This document shows positions 52,036 through 60,661 of a DNA stretch of 64,000 nucleotides, one piece after another. The first letter of the stretch is position 1. The number at the start of each line of letters is the position of its first letter. The DNA comes from Enterococcus raffinosus. GTDB taxonomy: Bacteria; Bacillota; Bacilli; Lactobacillales; Enterococcaceae. The notes below the pieces were generated by a model, which saw nothing but the letters and a program-made list of their open reading frames with translations, was not told the origin of the DNA and did no database searches. A program made the position numbers and the translations under genes. The DNA lies in assembly GCF_018917525.1 (NCBI RefSeq), contig NZ_JAHLOS010000016.1:22710-86709 (forward strand), read 5' to 3'.

Positions 52036-52815
52036 TTATCCGCCAATTGATACCTGATACCCTGCATCCTGATAAATTTTTTGTAATCGTTCCACTTTTT
52101 CGTCGGACGGCTTGATAAAATTCTGCGTACACACTCGTTTCAGCCGCTCATATTTATCTCGACCGAAATCATGATATGGCAGCAGTGATATTTCACTCAC
52201 ATGAATTTTTTCTTTTGCCAGCCAGTCAATAACTTCCTCTGCATCCAATTCTTCTGCGTTAATTTCATCCAGTAAAATTAAACGAAGATTGATTTCAGCT
52301 TGCTGCTCTGATAAAAATCTTAAATTCTCCAACACCAATTGATTGCCTACACCTGTATAAAGCTGGTGATTATGTGAATCTATGAACTTTAAATCGTATA
52401 AAAATAAATCTGCATACGGTAGAATTCGTCGATAATTTTCAGTCGGGGCGACGCCACAAGTATCGATTGCGACAGTAATCCCTAATCGTTGGCACTCCCT
52501 CGCTAATTCCACCACATAATCCATATTTTGCGCCATCACTTCCCCGCCAGAAAATGTCACACCGCCACCTGATTGATCGTAAAAGATCTGATCCGCCTGA
52601 ATTTTTTTGACTAGTTCACGAATCGAATAGTCTTGGCCGATCAGCTCTTCCTTGCCGTATTTATTTAACATGATCTCTGGTGCAAATACTTGGCTTTCAG
52701 GATTGTGACACCATTCACATCTGATGGGACACCCTTTGAAAAAAATCGTCGTACGAATCCCCGGCCCATCATGGGTCGAAAATTTCTGAATATTAAAAAT
52801 CGTCGGCTTTTTCAC
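52036..52815 (-). CDS. hypE: Glycyl radical enzyme activase (radical SAM)
   Basis: About 259 residues. Radical SAM CxxxCxxC is in FFKGCPIRCEWCHNPES; GGVTFSGGEVMAQ is the glycine-rich SAM site, and VAIDTCGVAP follows. It installs the glycyl radical on the adjacent enzyme. No extra Cys-rich ferredoxin-like insert follows the CxxxCxxC motif, so it belongs to the short activase type. The GTG at 52815 is preferred, since GGGAGGG lies 6 nt upstream; an ATG at 52830 lies inside the site. It precedes the dehydratase gene by 40 bp. Confidence 0.88.
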   Translation of the reverse strand: MKKPTIFNIQKFSTHDGPGIRTTIFFKGCPIRCEWCHNPESQVFAPEIMLNKYGKEELIGQDYSIRELVKKIQADQIFYDQSGGGVTFSGGEVMAQNMDYVVELARECQRLGITVAIDTCGVAPTENYRRILPYADLFLYDLKFIDSHNHQLYTGVGNQLVLENLRFLSEQQAEINLRLILLDEINAEELDAEEVIDWLAKEKIHVSEISLLPYHDFGRDKYERLKRVCTQNFIKPSDEKVERLQKIYQDAGYQVSIGG

Positions 52816-52859
52816 GTGCTTCCCTCCCATCCTTAATTATAAAGGGCTGTCGAGGTAAT

Positions 52860-52873
52860 TGCAAACGCTTTAT
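52860..52873. promoter_or_regulatory. CcpA cre-like site in the hypED/regulator intergenic region
   Basis: TGCAAACGCTTTAT matches the cre consensus at all but two positions. It sits about 45 bp ahead of the activase gene, suggesting carbon repression of the dehydratase operon. Confidence 0.5.
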
Positions 52874-52990
52874 TCATAATGGTGAATTTTTTATTTTATT
52901 TTTCGTGAAGTTTTTCATTTTAATGATGGTTAGAAATTTGACTACTTTTCAGGTATACTAAAAATAATTAAGCATGTAAGGGGTTTTCAA

Positions 52991-53533
52991 ATGAATATTG
53001 GGGAAAAAGTGAAAAATTTGCGTAATGAACGAGGGATGACCCTTAAACAGCTATCTGAAGCCACGGGTTTGTCAACTGGCTTCTTATCGCAATTCGAACG
53101 GGGAATCACGACAATCGCCGTCGAACATTTATCAAACATCGCAGATTTATTTAAAGTAAAAATCAATTACTTCTTTGAAGAAGAGCCAGAAATCGAACCG
53201 ATTGTTCGCGGGTACGACCAGCCGGTGATCCACAAATTGAACAACATGATCTACAAGCAATTGAGCCGCACACCACAGGATAAGAAGATCGCACCGAAAA
53301 TGATCGAGATCATGCCTCATGAAAAGCGTGAATTACCAACTACCTATCCGCATCAAGGGGAAGAGTTCGTGTATGTTTTAGAGGGAATCTTGACATTGGT
53401 GATCGAAGAAAAGACGTATCAACTTTATCCTGGCGACTCCGCTCACTATTTTTCGACAATCGATCACAATTGGGACAATCAGACCAGCAATGTCGTGAAA
53501 TTTATCGTGGTTCATTATCCAAATGACTATTAA
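52991..53533 (+). CDS. XRE-cupin family transcriptional regulator
   Basis: A 180-residue protein. N-terminal XRE HTH (about 6-60, MTLKQLSEATGLSTGFLSQF) and C-terminal cupin_2 (about 110-175, HQGEEFVYVLEGILTLVIEE and YPGDSAHYFSTIDHNWDN). Such proteins often control polyamine, amino-acid or amine catabolism and bind small ligands in the cupin. It is divergent from the activase-dehydratase operon across 160 bp, so it most likely regulates it, sensing hydroxyproline or a related compound (inference). Start ATG has AAGGGG upstream. Confidence 0.88.
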   Translation: MNIGEKVKNLRNERGMTLKQLSEATGLSTGFLSQFERGITTIAVEHLSNIADLFKVKINYFFEEEPEIEPIVRGYDQPVIHKLNNMIYKQLSRTPQDKKIAPKMIEIMPHEKRELPTTYPHQGEEFVYVLEGILTLVIEEKTYQLYPGDSAHYFSTIDHNWDNQTSNVVKFIVVHYPNDY

Positions 53534-53569
53534 AAAGCGCTCGATCAAAAAATGATCGAACGCTTTTTA
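53530..53569. terminator. Bidirectional terminator
   Basis: AAAAAGCG-TCGATCA and TGATCGA-CGCTTTTT arms (53532-53568) pair around a short A-rich loop, between the convergent XRE-cupin and methyltransferase genes. Confidence 0.82.
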
Positions 53570-54310
53570 CTTAGTAGCATAAATTCCAAAGTTCATATCT
53601 CTAATAAAGACAGATTGAGCTTTTTCCATTTCTTGCATCAATTTTTCTTCACTAATCTCGTCCATTTCTTTCTTTGTTGCCACTTCAGCTTGAATGATTC
53701 GCTTTTCCATGACCTTTAATAACCAAACTAAATCACTACCCGTTTCAATAGTCTGTAAAACAGCTTCTGATCGAACCTCCTGTATTTGGAGACCCGCCTG
53801 CAAAAACAATGTATATAATTCAGAACCGATATGAATGTTTCCCTGTTCTTTAGAAACCGTTTCCCATACCCACTGTTGGACTCTCGTATGTAATGGAAAC
53901 TTCTCAATCAGCTCTCCCGCACCAATAGCATCACTCTCTTGAAAAACGATTCGACCACCTGGCTTTAAGCAAGTGATCAAATCCTTAATCGTCTGAAAAG
54001 GATCAGGCAGATACATCAATATACGGCGGCCAATGATCGCATCAAAGGTTCCCAATTCACGCGCTTCATCAGCGATATCCATAGTAAAAAATCGAGTATG
54101 CTGGCAACCTCTTTCAGTCGCAATATTTTGTGCCGCCGAAATCAACTCTTCATTAATATCGATTCCCACAATTTCACTTGTGTCCTCAAGAATCTCCTGC
54201 ATTAAAAAACTAACTTCGCCGGCACCACATCCGACATCTAAAATTCTCATACCTGCTTCGATTCCTGAATCTAAAAATAATTTGCGCGTAAACGCGTTTC
54301 GATCATTCAT
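53567..54310 (-). CDS. Class I SAM-dependent methyltransferase
   Basis: A 247-residue protein. Motif I ILDVGCGAGEVSFLM (about 20-34), acidic end of strand 2 EIVGIDINEE, motif IV DAIIGRRILMYLPDP and post-motif LKPGGRIVFQE (about 115). It is a generic small-molecule or menaquinone-like methyltransferase; the acceptor is unknown. It overlaps the 3' end of the frameshifted amidohydrolase gene, so the two are one unit. The start AAAGGA-7-ATG supports 54310. Confidence 0.82.
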   Translation of the reverse strand: MNDRNAFTRKLFLDSGIEAGMRILDVGCGAGEVSFLMQEILEDTSEIVGIDINEELISAAQNIATERGCQHTRFFTMDIADEARELGTFDAIIGRRILMYLPDPFQTIKDLITCLKPGGRIVFQESDAIGAGELIEKFPLHTRVQQWVWETVSKEQGNIHIGSELYTLFLQAGLQIQEVRSEAVLQTIETGSDLVWLLKVMEKRIIQAEVATKKEMDEISEEKLMQEMEKAQSVFIRDMNFGIYATK

Positions 54311-55113
54311 TTTTTAAATCCTTTCTATCTAATAACTTTACTAATAATTTTTCAAAAACTGTTTCTAAGCGCTCTTGTGCTTTTGAAAATAATTCTGAAT
54401 CATATCTTGTAAGCACCTCTTCACCGAAAGAACGATCCTCAATGTACTGATTATAGCGAATTTCTAGCTGCAATGTCTCCATTTTGGGTAGTTCACTAAA
54501 GTGACGAGTAATAAAACCTCCACAAAATGGATGATTATTTGAAACACTATAGCCTGCTTCTTCCAAAAAAACTGTTAACAGTTTTCGCAGATTTGTACTA
54601 GAAGTTTGATCCACTTGGTTTCCGATCACAAAATCAGCCGGTGTATTTTTTGTCCCCATTGGGATATTCAGCAAAGCTGTGCAAATCAATTAAGTAGACT
54701 TTTCCGAATCGGCTCTTTTTGGCGTCGATTAATCTCTGCAATGCTTGGTGGTAGGGCCAATAATAATTTTCTAAGCGTTCATCAATAATATCTGATGACA
54801 GCTTTTTTGTATACAAGGCTTTTCCAAAGGTATTTTGCTGATAAACCACCGTCTCTTGATAATTTGTCCCGATCATTTGACTTTCACGATTCGGATCAGC
54901 CACATAACGACTCACGCAATTTTCGATTACCGTACAGCCCTTCGCAATTAGAAAGTTGTATAGCTCTGGTAAAAACCAATCTGTATTCGCCAAAACCACA
55001 CCTTCCTGTAAGCTTGAGCGCATTTCCTCTGGTATCCATGTTCCGCTATGAGGTAAACTGATAACTATCGGATAGGTATGTTTTTCTTCATTATAAGTGT
55101 TAAATGGCTTCAT
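54303..55113 (-). pseudogene. hutG: N-formylglutamate amidohydrolase-like gene, frameshifted
   Basis: The N-terminal part (55113-54634) carries VISLPHSGTWIPEEM, NTDWFLPELYNFL, SRYVADPNR and LIDLHSFAEYP, then runs into an aberrant NGDKKYTG stop. The C-terminal part continues in the other frame (MGTKNTPADFVIGNQ, HPFCGGFITRHF, LQLEIRYNQYI, and ends RKDLKNE at 54303). The joint is at the run CCCAATGGGG near 54660; the total of 811 nt is one more than a multiple of three, so an inserted base fits. The intact protein would be about 270 residues, the family norm. Real mutation, sequence error or slippage cannot be distinguished here. Confidence 0.8.
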
Positions 55114-55176
55114 TGGTTTCCTGCCCTCCGATCATTTTTTCCTTTGATTATACTCCTGTATCCTCCTAAAGAGATA

Positions 55177-55211
55177 TAAAAAAACTGACAAAGAGATTAT
55201 CCTTGTCAGCC
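55177..55211 (-). terminator. Terminator of the PTS-aspartylglucosaminidase operon
   Basis: CTGACAAAG (55185-55193) pairs with CTTGTCAG (55202-55209), then a T run on the minus strand. Confidence 0.75.
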
Positions 55212-55220
55212 TGTATATTA

Positions 55221-55544
55221 TTATTTTTCTAATGTAGTCAGACGTTTATAAACATCAATCAATTCTTGCGTTAATCCTAAATAGGAAATAGCATTCATTA
55301 AATGATCCTGGCTGTGCACCATCAACAATGTCACTTCAGAGTTATTTCCACTAGCTTCTGCGGTCAGCAAGCTCGTTTGCGTGTTGTGCGCCTCGACTAG
55401 TGCCTCGTTAGCTGCTTTCATTCGCGCTTCAGCTTCAGAAAAATTATTTTCCTTCGCCGCCGCCAATGCCGCAACCGCTTCGCCCTTTGCATTACCGGCA
55501 TTCATGATCAGGCCCATGACGACCTGTAACTGTTCATCATTCAT
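55221..55544 (-). CDS. PTS lactose/cellobiose-family EIIA
   Basis: A 107-residue all-helical EIIA (PTS_IIA). The family's phospho-His is in LLMVHSQDHLMNAISYLG (His at the VHSQDH site). IMNAGNAKGEAVAALAAAKE is the opening helix. It feeds the EIIC encoded upstream. It is the last gene of the operon, 20 bp after EIIC. Confidence 0.9.
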   Translation of the reverse strand: MNDEQLQVVMGLIMNAGNAKGEAVAALAAAKENNFSEAEARMKAANEALVEAHNTQTSLLTAEASGNNSEVTLLMVHSQDHLMNAISYLGLTQELIDVYKRLTTLEK

Positions 55545-55564
55545 TTATCCAAAAAACCTCCTAC

Positions 55565-56839
55565 TTAAATTTCGTCAAAATCAAAGGTATCGAAGTCGAT
55601 CTCTTCTGTTTCCAGTTCCTCCGCTTCTTTTTCCTCTCGTAAATACTGATCATCTAGTACTTTGATAAATGGATAGTAGATTGCCATTCCCAGTACGATC
55701 AGCAACGCTTGCAAAATCGAGGCCTGCCAGCCGCTGACTAAAAAGCCGGAGATAATCGGCGGGGTCGTCCAAGGCAGTTGAATGCCATTCGTATAAGGAA
55801 CGAGGCCCCAATCCATAGCAAAGTAAGAAATAATTATATTAATAGTAGGAACAAGTGCAAAAGGAATCAAAAGGATCGGATTTAGCACGATCGGCAAACC
55901 AAAAATAATTGGCTCGTTAATCCCGAAAATACTTGGAACAAGCGATAGCTGTGATAACTTTTTCACCCGCTGACTCTTACAGAAGAGTACCATCACGATA
56001 ATTAATGATAGCGTTGATCCACCACCGCCAAATGTTGCAAACATATCTTGAAATTGACCTGTGATGATATTAGGGATTTCATGCCCGTCTTTAAAGGCTT
56101 GCATATTTTCGACTGACAATGCACGTAAAACTGGATTAAATACTGCGCCAACAACACTGCTTCCATTAATACCGAAGAACCAAAAGAAATGTAGGAATAA
56201 GTAGGCAATAATCATCGCGCCTAACGTGTTGCCTAAACTTAATAGTGGCGTTTGTAAGAATGTAAAGATCACATCCTGCAAGTTCCCCATTGATGTCAAA
56301 GAAACCAACCAATTGAGAACGAACATAATTGTTACTACCACAAAACTTGGAATCAAGGCTTCGAAAGATTTCACTACAGTAGGCGGAACACCCTCTGGCA
56401 TTTTGATTGTCCATCCGCGATGAATCACTGCCGCAAAAATTCGAGTAGAAACTAGTGCAATGATCATTCCTAAGAATAAACCACTTGAACCCATCCATTT
56501 TAACGGCAAACTCGTTACTTCATAAACTTGAGTACTGTTCTCTGGTGTAAACAATGTGGTATAAGGCGTTAGGATAAAGAAAGAAACCAATGCTGAAGCA
56601 GGTACCGACATCAAGGATTCCCAATTCTTGCCTAAAATTGGAGAAATCATGTTACTCCAATTTGGAATCGGAAAATTTGCCAGTAATAAGAAGAAAGAAC
56701 CTACGATCAATAAAGGCGTAGAGATCAAAAAGCCGTCACGAATCGCGATCAAATACTTATTCTCTCCGATGATTTTAGCTAATGGTGTCAAAACTTTTTC
56801 CAACCAGTTTAAAAACTTCTGCATCTTTTTATCCTCCAA
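55565..56839 (-). CDS. PTS lactose/cellobiose-family EIIC
   Basis: A 424-residue membrane permease with about ten helices. IRDGFLISTPLLIVGSFFLL, FFGINGSSVVGAVFNPVL, GGGGSTLSLIIVM and FGINEPIIFGLPIVLNPILL are the CelB/ChbC signature regions; NEPIIFG binds the sugar. The C-terminal tail is acidic. Members carry beta-linked disaccharides. Here the partner enzyme is an aspartylglucosaminidase, so a GlcNAc-asparagine or related beta-glycoside is a logical cargo. Confidence 0.9.
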   Translation of the reverse strand: MEDKKMQKFLNWLEKVLTPLAKIIGENKYLIAIRDGFLISTPLLIVGSFFLLLANFPIPNWSNMISPILGKNWESLMSVPASALVSFFILTPYTTLFTPENSTQVYEVTSLPLKWMGSSGLFLGMIIALVSTRIFAAVIHRGWTIKMPEGVPPTVVKSFEALIPSFVVVTIMFVLNWLVSLTSMGNLQDVIFTFLQTPLLSLGNTLGAMIIAYLFLHFFWFFGINGSSVVGAVFNPVLRALSVENMQAFKDGHEIPNIITGQFQDMFATFGGGGSTLSLIIVMVLFCKSQRVKKLSQLSLVPSIFGINEPIIFGLPIVLNPILLIPFALVPTINIIISYFAMDWGLVPYTNGIQLPWTTPPIISGFLVSGWQASILQALLIVLGMAIYYPFIKVLDDQYLREEKEAEELETEEIDFDTFDFDEI

Positions 56840-56850
56840 TCAGTTCGATT

Positions 56851-57189
56851 CTATTTTTTATTTTGTTTAATTAATTTTAGGACTTCCTTCATCGCTTTTT
56901 CTCCATCCATCATGCCGTAAATCTCTGGTGCGATCACTGCAACTGGAATTCCCTGAGGAGCGAACTGTTCCCGAGTTTTTTCCAGTAAGAATTTTACCTG
57001 TGGGCCTAAAAGAATCGCTACCGGTTTTTCCTTTTCAACCACCTCCTGCGCACGTGCTACTGGAAAGGCAGTGATTTGCAGCGGCATATTGTGTTTTTCA
57101 ACGATCTCCATCATTTTGTTAACCATAATACTTGTGGACATCCCTGCATCGCAAAATAGATAAATTTGTTTTTTACTCATTTTCTTCAC
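56851..57189 (-). CDS. PTS lactose/cellobiose-family EIIB
   Basis: A 112-residue protein with the phospho-Cys in IYLFCDAGMSTSIMVNKM (Cys near residue 13). Strand-helix pattern FPVARAQEVVEKEKPVAILL and VAVIAPEIYGMMDGEKAM fits PTS_IIB (lactose/cellobiose type). It lies between the aspartylglucosaminidase gene and EIIC. Confidence 0.9.
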   Translation of the reverse strand: MKKMSKKQIYLFCDAGMSTSIMVNKMMEIVEKHNMPLQITAFPVARAQEVVEKEKPVAILLGPQVKFLLEKTREQFAPQGIPVAVIAPEIYGMMDGEKAMKEVLKLIKQNKK

Positions 57190-57201
57190 TCTCCTAATTC
57201 T

Positions 57202-58155
57202 TTATTCAATCGGTGCTTTGATCCGTTTTTCGTAGGCATCTAGCCAATCCTGTGTGATTGGTTGGATATCTGTGGTGTGATTGCTTCCCATGTTGGCAAT
57301 AAAAATCTGCGGGTTTTCCTGATCGTTGCCTACACTGAAGGTAAATTCAACGTTTGTCGCTACGCCCCATTCACCTTTGGTATTCATGGCAATCAACGAG
57401 AAGGCTCCTGCCTTGCCATAGCGTGCAGTTAATTTATCATGAAATTCATAGACAGCTTTATCGCAGGCGGCTTGCGGCTTCAGTCCTTCTCCCATCAAAC
57501 GAACGATTTCATAGGATAAACAGCCCTTCATCAAATCTTCCCCTAAGCCTGTCGCAGCTGCCCCGCCGATTTCACTGTCCACGTAAAAGCCTGATCCAGA
57601 TAATGGAGAATCACCGACCCGTCCTGGTTTTTTCATAAATAAACCAGAACTAGATGTTCCTGCTGTCATCGTTCCCTTCTGATCCAACGTAATCGCTCCA
57701 ACCGTATCATGACCATCGTAGGGATTCAGATTGTTTTCTTGGATTTCCTTCAAACGCTTTTCCCAAATTTTATGCGCACGTTCTGTCAACATACTCTTTC
57801 GTTCGAAGCCTTCCAGCATTGAATATTTAGTTGCTCCTTCACCGACCCGAAAGCTATTGAACTTATCTTTACTAAGTTTTCGTGCAACAGAGATTGGATT
57901 TTTTACATCGGTGATTCCGGCTACCGCACCAATTTCAAACGTATCTCCGTGCATAAAGGCAGCATCCATTTCCAAAATTCCTTCAGCATTCGGCAGCCCG
58001 CCAAAACCGACAGATTTATAATAAGGATAATCCTCCACTGTCTTAATTAAGGTTTCTACTGCGTCACCAGCCTTCCCTTTCTTCTCTAGCAAACGCATTG
58101 CTTCTATTACACCATCATGTGCCATGCGCCATGTCGCAATTGCTCCCCACGCCAT
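57202..58155 (-). CDS. N4-(beta-N-acetylglucosaminyl)-L-asparaginase (aspartylglucosaminidase)
   Basis: A 317-residue Ntn-hydrolase of the asparaginase-2 family. The autoprocessing/nucleophile Thr is in DGHDTVGAITLDQKG, and the substrate-pocket motif is GRVGDSPLSGSGFYVD with GGAAATGLGEDLM. The N-terminal half contains FGGLPNAEGILEMDAAFM. Such enzymes cleave GlcNAc-Asn to GlcNAc-amine (yielding GlcNAc) and aspartate. It is the first gene in an operon with a PTS, so the substrate may arrive phosphorylated, which would be unusual for this family. ATG 58155 follows AGGAGCACGACG; the frame extends upstream to 58203 without signals. Confidence 0.85.
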   Translation of the reverse strand: MAWGAIATWRMAHDGVIEAMRLLEKKGKAGDAVETLIKTVEDYPYYKSVGFGGLPNAEGILEMDAAFMHGDTFEIGAVAGITDVKNPISVARKLSKDKFNSFRVGEGATKYSMLEGFERKSMLTERAHKIWEKRLKEIQENNLNPYDGHDTVGAITLDQKGTMTAGTSSSGLFMKKPGRVGDSPLSGSGFYVDSEIGGAAATGLGEDLMKGCLSYEIVRLMGEGLKPQAACDKAVYEFHDKLTARYGKAGAFSLIAMNTKGEWGVATNVEFTFSVGNDQENPQIFIANMGSNHTTDIQPITQDWLDAYEKRIKAPIE

Positions 58156-58211
58156 CGTCGTGCTCCTCCCGTTACCGTTTACATTTTCAAAATCTGAATT
58201 CATTATAGATA

Positions 58212-58233
58212 GTATATACTGTTTTGTATATAC
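58212..58233. promoter_or_regulatory. Paired GTATATAC operator upstream of the aspartylglucosaminidase-PTS operon
   Basis: GTATATAC (58212-58219), TGTTTT spacer, GTATATAC (58226-58233), about 57 bp ahead of the start codon. The same GTATATAC-N6-GTATATAC unit recurs ahead of the GntR regulator gene. Confidence 0.75.
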
Positions 58234-58291
58234 TAAATTTGAAATTTTTTTATCTTTTTTTACCGTTTTCTAAGCTAAAGATATGAAGCAA

Positions 58292-58326
58292 CAAAAAAAA
58301 AGACCCGCAATCCCTTGCTAGGTCTC
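58292..58326 (-). terminator. Terminator of the gntR-dipeptidase operon
   Basis: AGACC (58301-58305) with GGTCT (58321-58325), reinforced by inner GCAA/TTGC pairs, then a T run on the minus strand. Confidence 0.75.
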
Positions 58327-58337
58327 AAAAAAATCAA

Positions 58338-59639
58338 TTATTCAATTAGTTTTAACATTCCCCGCATATAGATTTCCATGTTTTTCAACAGATCCTCTTC
58401 ATCCATATATTCATCCTGATTATGGGCAATCCCCTTTTGACCAGGAAATGAAGGACCAAAGGCGACGATATTCGGGACAAAGCGGGCATAAGTTGCTCCT
58501 GTCGTCGTTACCGGAGTCCCATCCAATCCTGTAACCTCTTCATAAACAGCTGATAAGAGTTGAACATTGGGATCATCCTTAGGAAAATGGCTGCTTTTGA
58601 TGCGACGGACTACTGTTAGCTGACTCTCCGGCGGCAAATGCTTTTTCAAGCTATCGGTTACTTCTGCTTCTGTAACTGAAACGGGATAGCGAATCGCTAC
58701 CGAAAGGGCTAACTGCTGGTCTTTTTTGATCAATTCATAGGGCGTGATCATTAATTTACCACTATCCGCGTCTGAAAAAGCAAGGCCCAAGCCTTCCCCA
58801 TGATGTTGATTCGCTAAGCCCTTTACCAGCCAAGAAAAATACTCCGCCAGTGTTCCAGTAACGGCTTGTTCCTGTAAAATTTTTTCCGCCAATAGCGTAA
58901 TTGCGTTTTCTCCTAGCTCCGGTGCATTCGAAGGGGCCCTTTTGCCCTGCACACTGATATTCTTGCCGTGTATAGTTACTGACAACGTATCTGGAACATG
59001 ATCGCGAGCTTGATCGCCAATGAAATCCCCTAAATCCTTTAGTTCTTCTTGTGGAAACGGTGTCAAAATTTCATAGTTAACAATTCCGCGTTCACCATAA
59101 ACCACCGGATACTTGCAATCAGGCGTAAAACCAAACTGTGGCGGCTGTTCTTCGTTCAAATAAAGCGGAATATCTGAGCTACCATTTTCCTCATCGGTAC
59201 CAAAAATGATTCGGATCGTTTTCTTTACGGGCAAATCCAGCTCTTTCAACAGCTTCAAGCCAAATAGGCAAGCTAAAATCGGCCCTTTGTTGTCTAAAAT
59301 TCCGCGGCCATAAAAGCGTTGATCCTTTTTGCTTAATTTAAACGGCGGAAATGACCAGCCATCACCTGCTGGGACAACGTCTAGATGACCCACGACACCA
59401 ATATAGTCTTTCGCTTCACCCCACTGCGCATATCCAACTGCATCATTGACGATTGTCGTTTTGAAGCCATATTTTTCAGCTAAAGACATGACTGCTAGTA
59501 AGGCTTCTTTGGGGCCTTTCCCAAAAGGCGCATGTTCTGCTGGCGCACTCTTGACACTTTCAATTCGCATCACTTGATCCAGATCCTGATAGAATTCTTC
59601 CTTATTTTCCTCGATCACTTTTCGAAAATCAATTGACAT
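58338..59639 (-). CDS. M20 family dipeptidase (PepV paralogue)
   Basis: About 433 residues. Zinc/catalytic motifs: GVVGHLDVVPAGDGW (His), YGRGILDNKGP (Asp), FGTDEENGSSD (Glu pair) and IAHNQDEYMDEE (His). It resembles PepV but is shorter and in a different operon, directly after the GntR regulator and sharing its operator type with the aspartylglucosaminidase-PTS operon. It could cut dipeptides attached to, or released with, glycosyl-asparagine. ATG 59639 has GAGGAGGTCTCTT upstream; an extension to 59759 overlaps the regulator gene. Confidence 0.87.
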   Translation of the reverse strand: MSIDFRKVIEENKEEFYQDLDQVMRIESVKSAPAEHAPFGKGPKEALLAVMSLAEKYGFKTTIVNDAVGYAQWGEAKDYIGVVGHLDVVPAGDGWSFPPFKLSKKDQRFYGRGILDNKGPILACLFGLKLLKELDLPVKKTIRIIFGTDEENGSSDIPLYLNEEQPPQFGFTPDCKYPVVYGERGIVNYEILTPFPQEELKDLGDFIGDQARDHVPDTLSVTIHGKNISVQGKRAPSNAPELGENAITLLAEKILQEQAVTGTLAEYFSWLVKGLANQHHGEGLGLAFSDADSGKLMITPYELIKKDQQLALSVAIRYPVSVTEAEVTDSLKKHLPPESQLTVVRRIKSSHFPKDDPNVQLLSAVYEEVTGLDGTPVTTTGATYARFVPNIVAFGPSFPGQKGIAHNQDEYMDEEDLLKNMEIYMRGMLKLIE

Positions 59640-59664
59640 AAGAGACCTCCTCGGTTGTACTTTT

Positions 59665-60393
59665 TTATTTGCCGTAGCGAGTAAGTGTGGTTTTAAAGAC
59701 ATAGCGATCCGAGCGATAGTAGGAGATATCGTAAAAGATCGGTGTCGCGTCCAGTGCATAGGTCACGGAATAGACCTGCAGCAAGGGATCTCCCATCGGC
59801 ACATCCAGTAATTTTGAAAGCTCTGGTTTGACTAAAATAGCCTCCACCTCCTGATGAGAATAAGCAATTTCGGTCTTTTCCTCCAGCAATTTAAAGAGCG
59901 AGCCGCTAAAATCCTCTGCCTTTAATCCTTTTACATAAAACTCGGACAAATAGATTTTTTCTACTGTCATTGGTTCATCGTCTAATATCCTGCGTCGAAC
60001 CAGCTCATAAACCGGTTGATCTTCTTCTAGTTGCAAGGCGTTCAGAATTTCCTCTGATGGCTCAACCTTTTGAAACGAAATGACTTCGGTGCTGCTGGTT
60101 TTTCCATAGGCCTTCGCGGCTTCAGTAAAGCCTTGCAGCCCAGAGCGCCCACTTTGAATTTTTGGCTGTGACATCACATAGCTTCCCTTACCGCGCCGCT
60201 TTACCAGAATATTCTTGCTGATTAAGTCATCGATGGCTTTACGAATCGTTAGGCGGCTACAATCGAATTCCTTCGCCAAATCATATTCAGAAGGTAATTT
60301 TTGTGAGCTTACATAGATTCCTTCATGGATACGTTTTTCGATCTCAGTGGATACCTGGTCAAATTTCGCCTTTGTCGTTTTCTTGTCTTCCAT
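59665..60393 (-). CDS. GntR family regulator with UTRA domain
   Basis: A 242-residue protein. N-terminal winged HTH (about 8-72, KLPSEYDLAKEFDCSRLTIR and KGSYVM) and C-terminal UTRA domain (about 90-235) with the sugar-binding chorismate-lyase-like fold. UTRA regulators sense sugar phosphates or amino-sugar phosphates, as NagR/DasR do for GlcNAc-6-P. It is the first gene of the gntR-dipeptidase operon. Operators GTATATAC-N6-GTATATAC upstream of this gene and of the AGA-PTS operon are the likely targets. Confidence 0.88.
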   Translation of the reverse strand: MEDKKTTKAKFDQVSTEIEKRIHEGIYVSSQKLPSEYDLAKEFDCSRLTIRKAIDDLISKNILVKRRGKGSYVMSQPKIQSGRSGLQGFTEAAKAYGKTSSTEVISFQKVEPSEEILNALQLEEDQPVYELVRRRILDDEPMTVEKIYLSEFYVKGLKAEDFSGSLFKLLEEKTEIAYSHQEVEAILVKPELSKLLDVPMGDPLLQVYSVTYALDATPIFYDISYYRSDRYVFKTTLTRYGK

Positions 60394-60503
60394 AATTTCT
60401 CCCTTTTTCGATTATTTCTTTATGCCTACTATCCAATCTTCCATTTCACTATACTGATTCTTTCACAGCTTGGCTAGACTAATTTTCTCTACAAAACCAT
60501 TCG

Positions 60504-60525
60504 GTATATACCTTACAGTATATAC
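60504..60525. promoter_or_regulatory. Paired GTATATAC operator upstream of the gntR gene
   Basis: GTATATAC (60504-60511), CTTACA spacer, GTATATAC (60518-60525), about 110 bp ahead of the regulator start. It is the same layout as at 58212-58233. Confidence 0.75.
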
Positions 60526-60661
60526 TATATCCAGATTTTATGATATTTCAATCATTCTCAGATTTTTTTTACTTTTGAGTCAGTTTTCTCTAATTTTAAA
60601 ATACTTCTCACCCGACTTTTTTTCTAACCTCATTTCACTTATAATACCTTCAGGTGATTTG

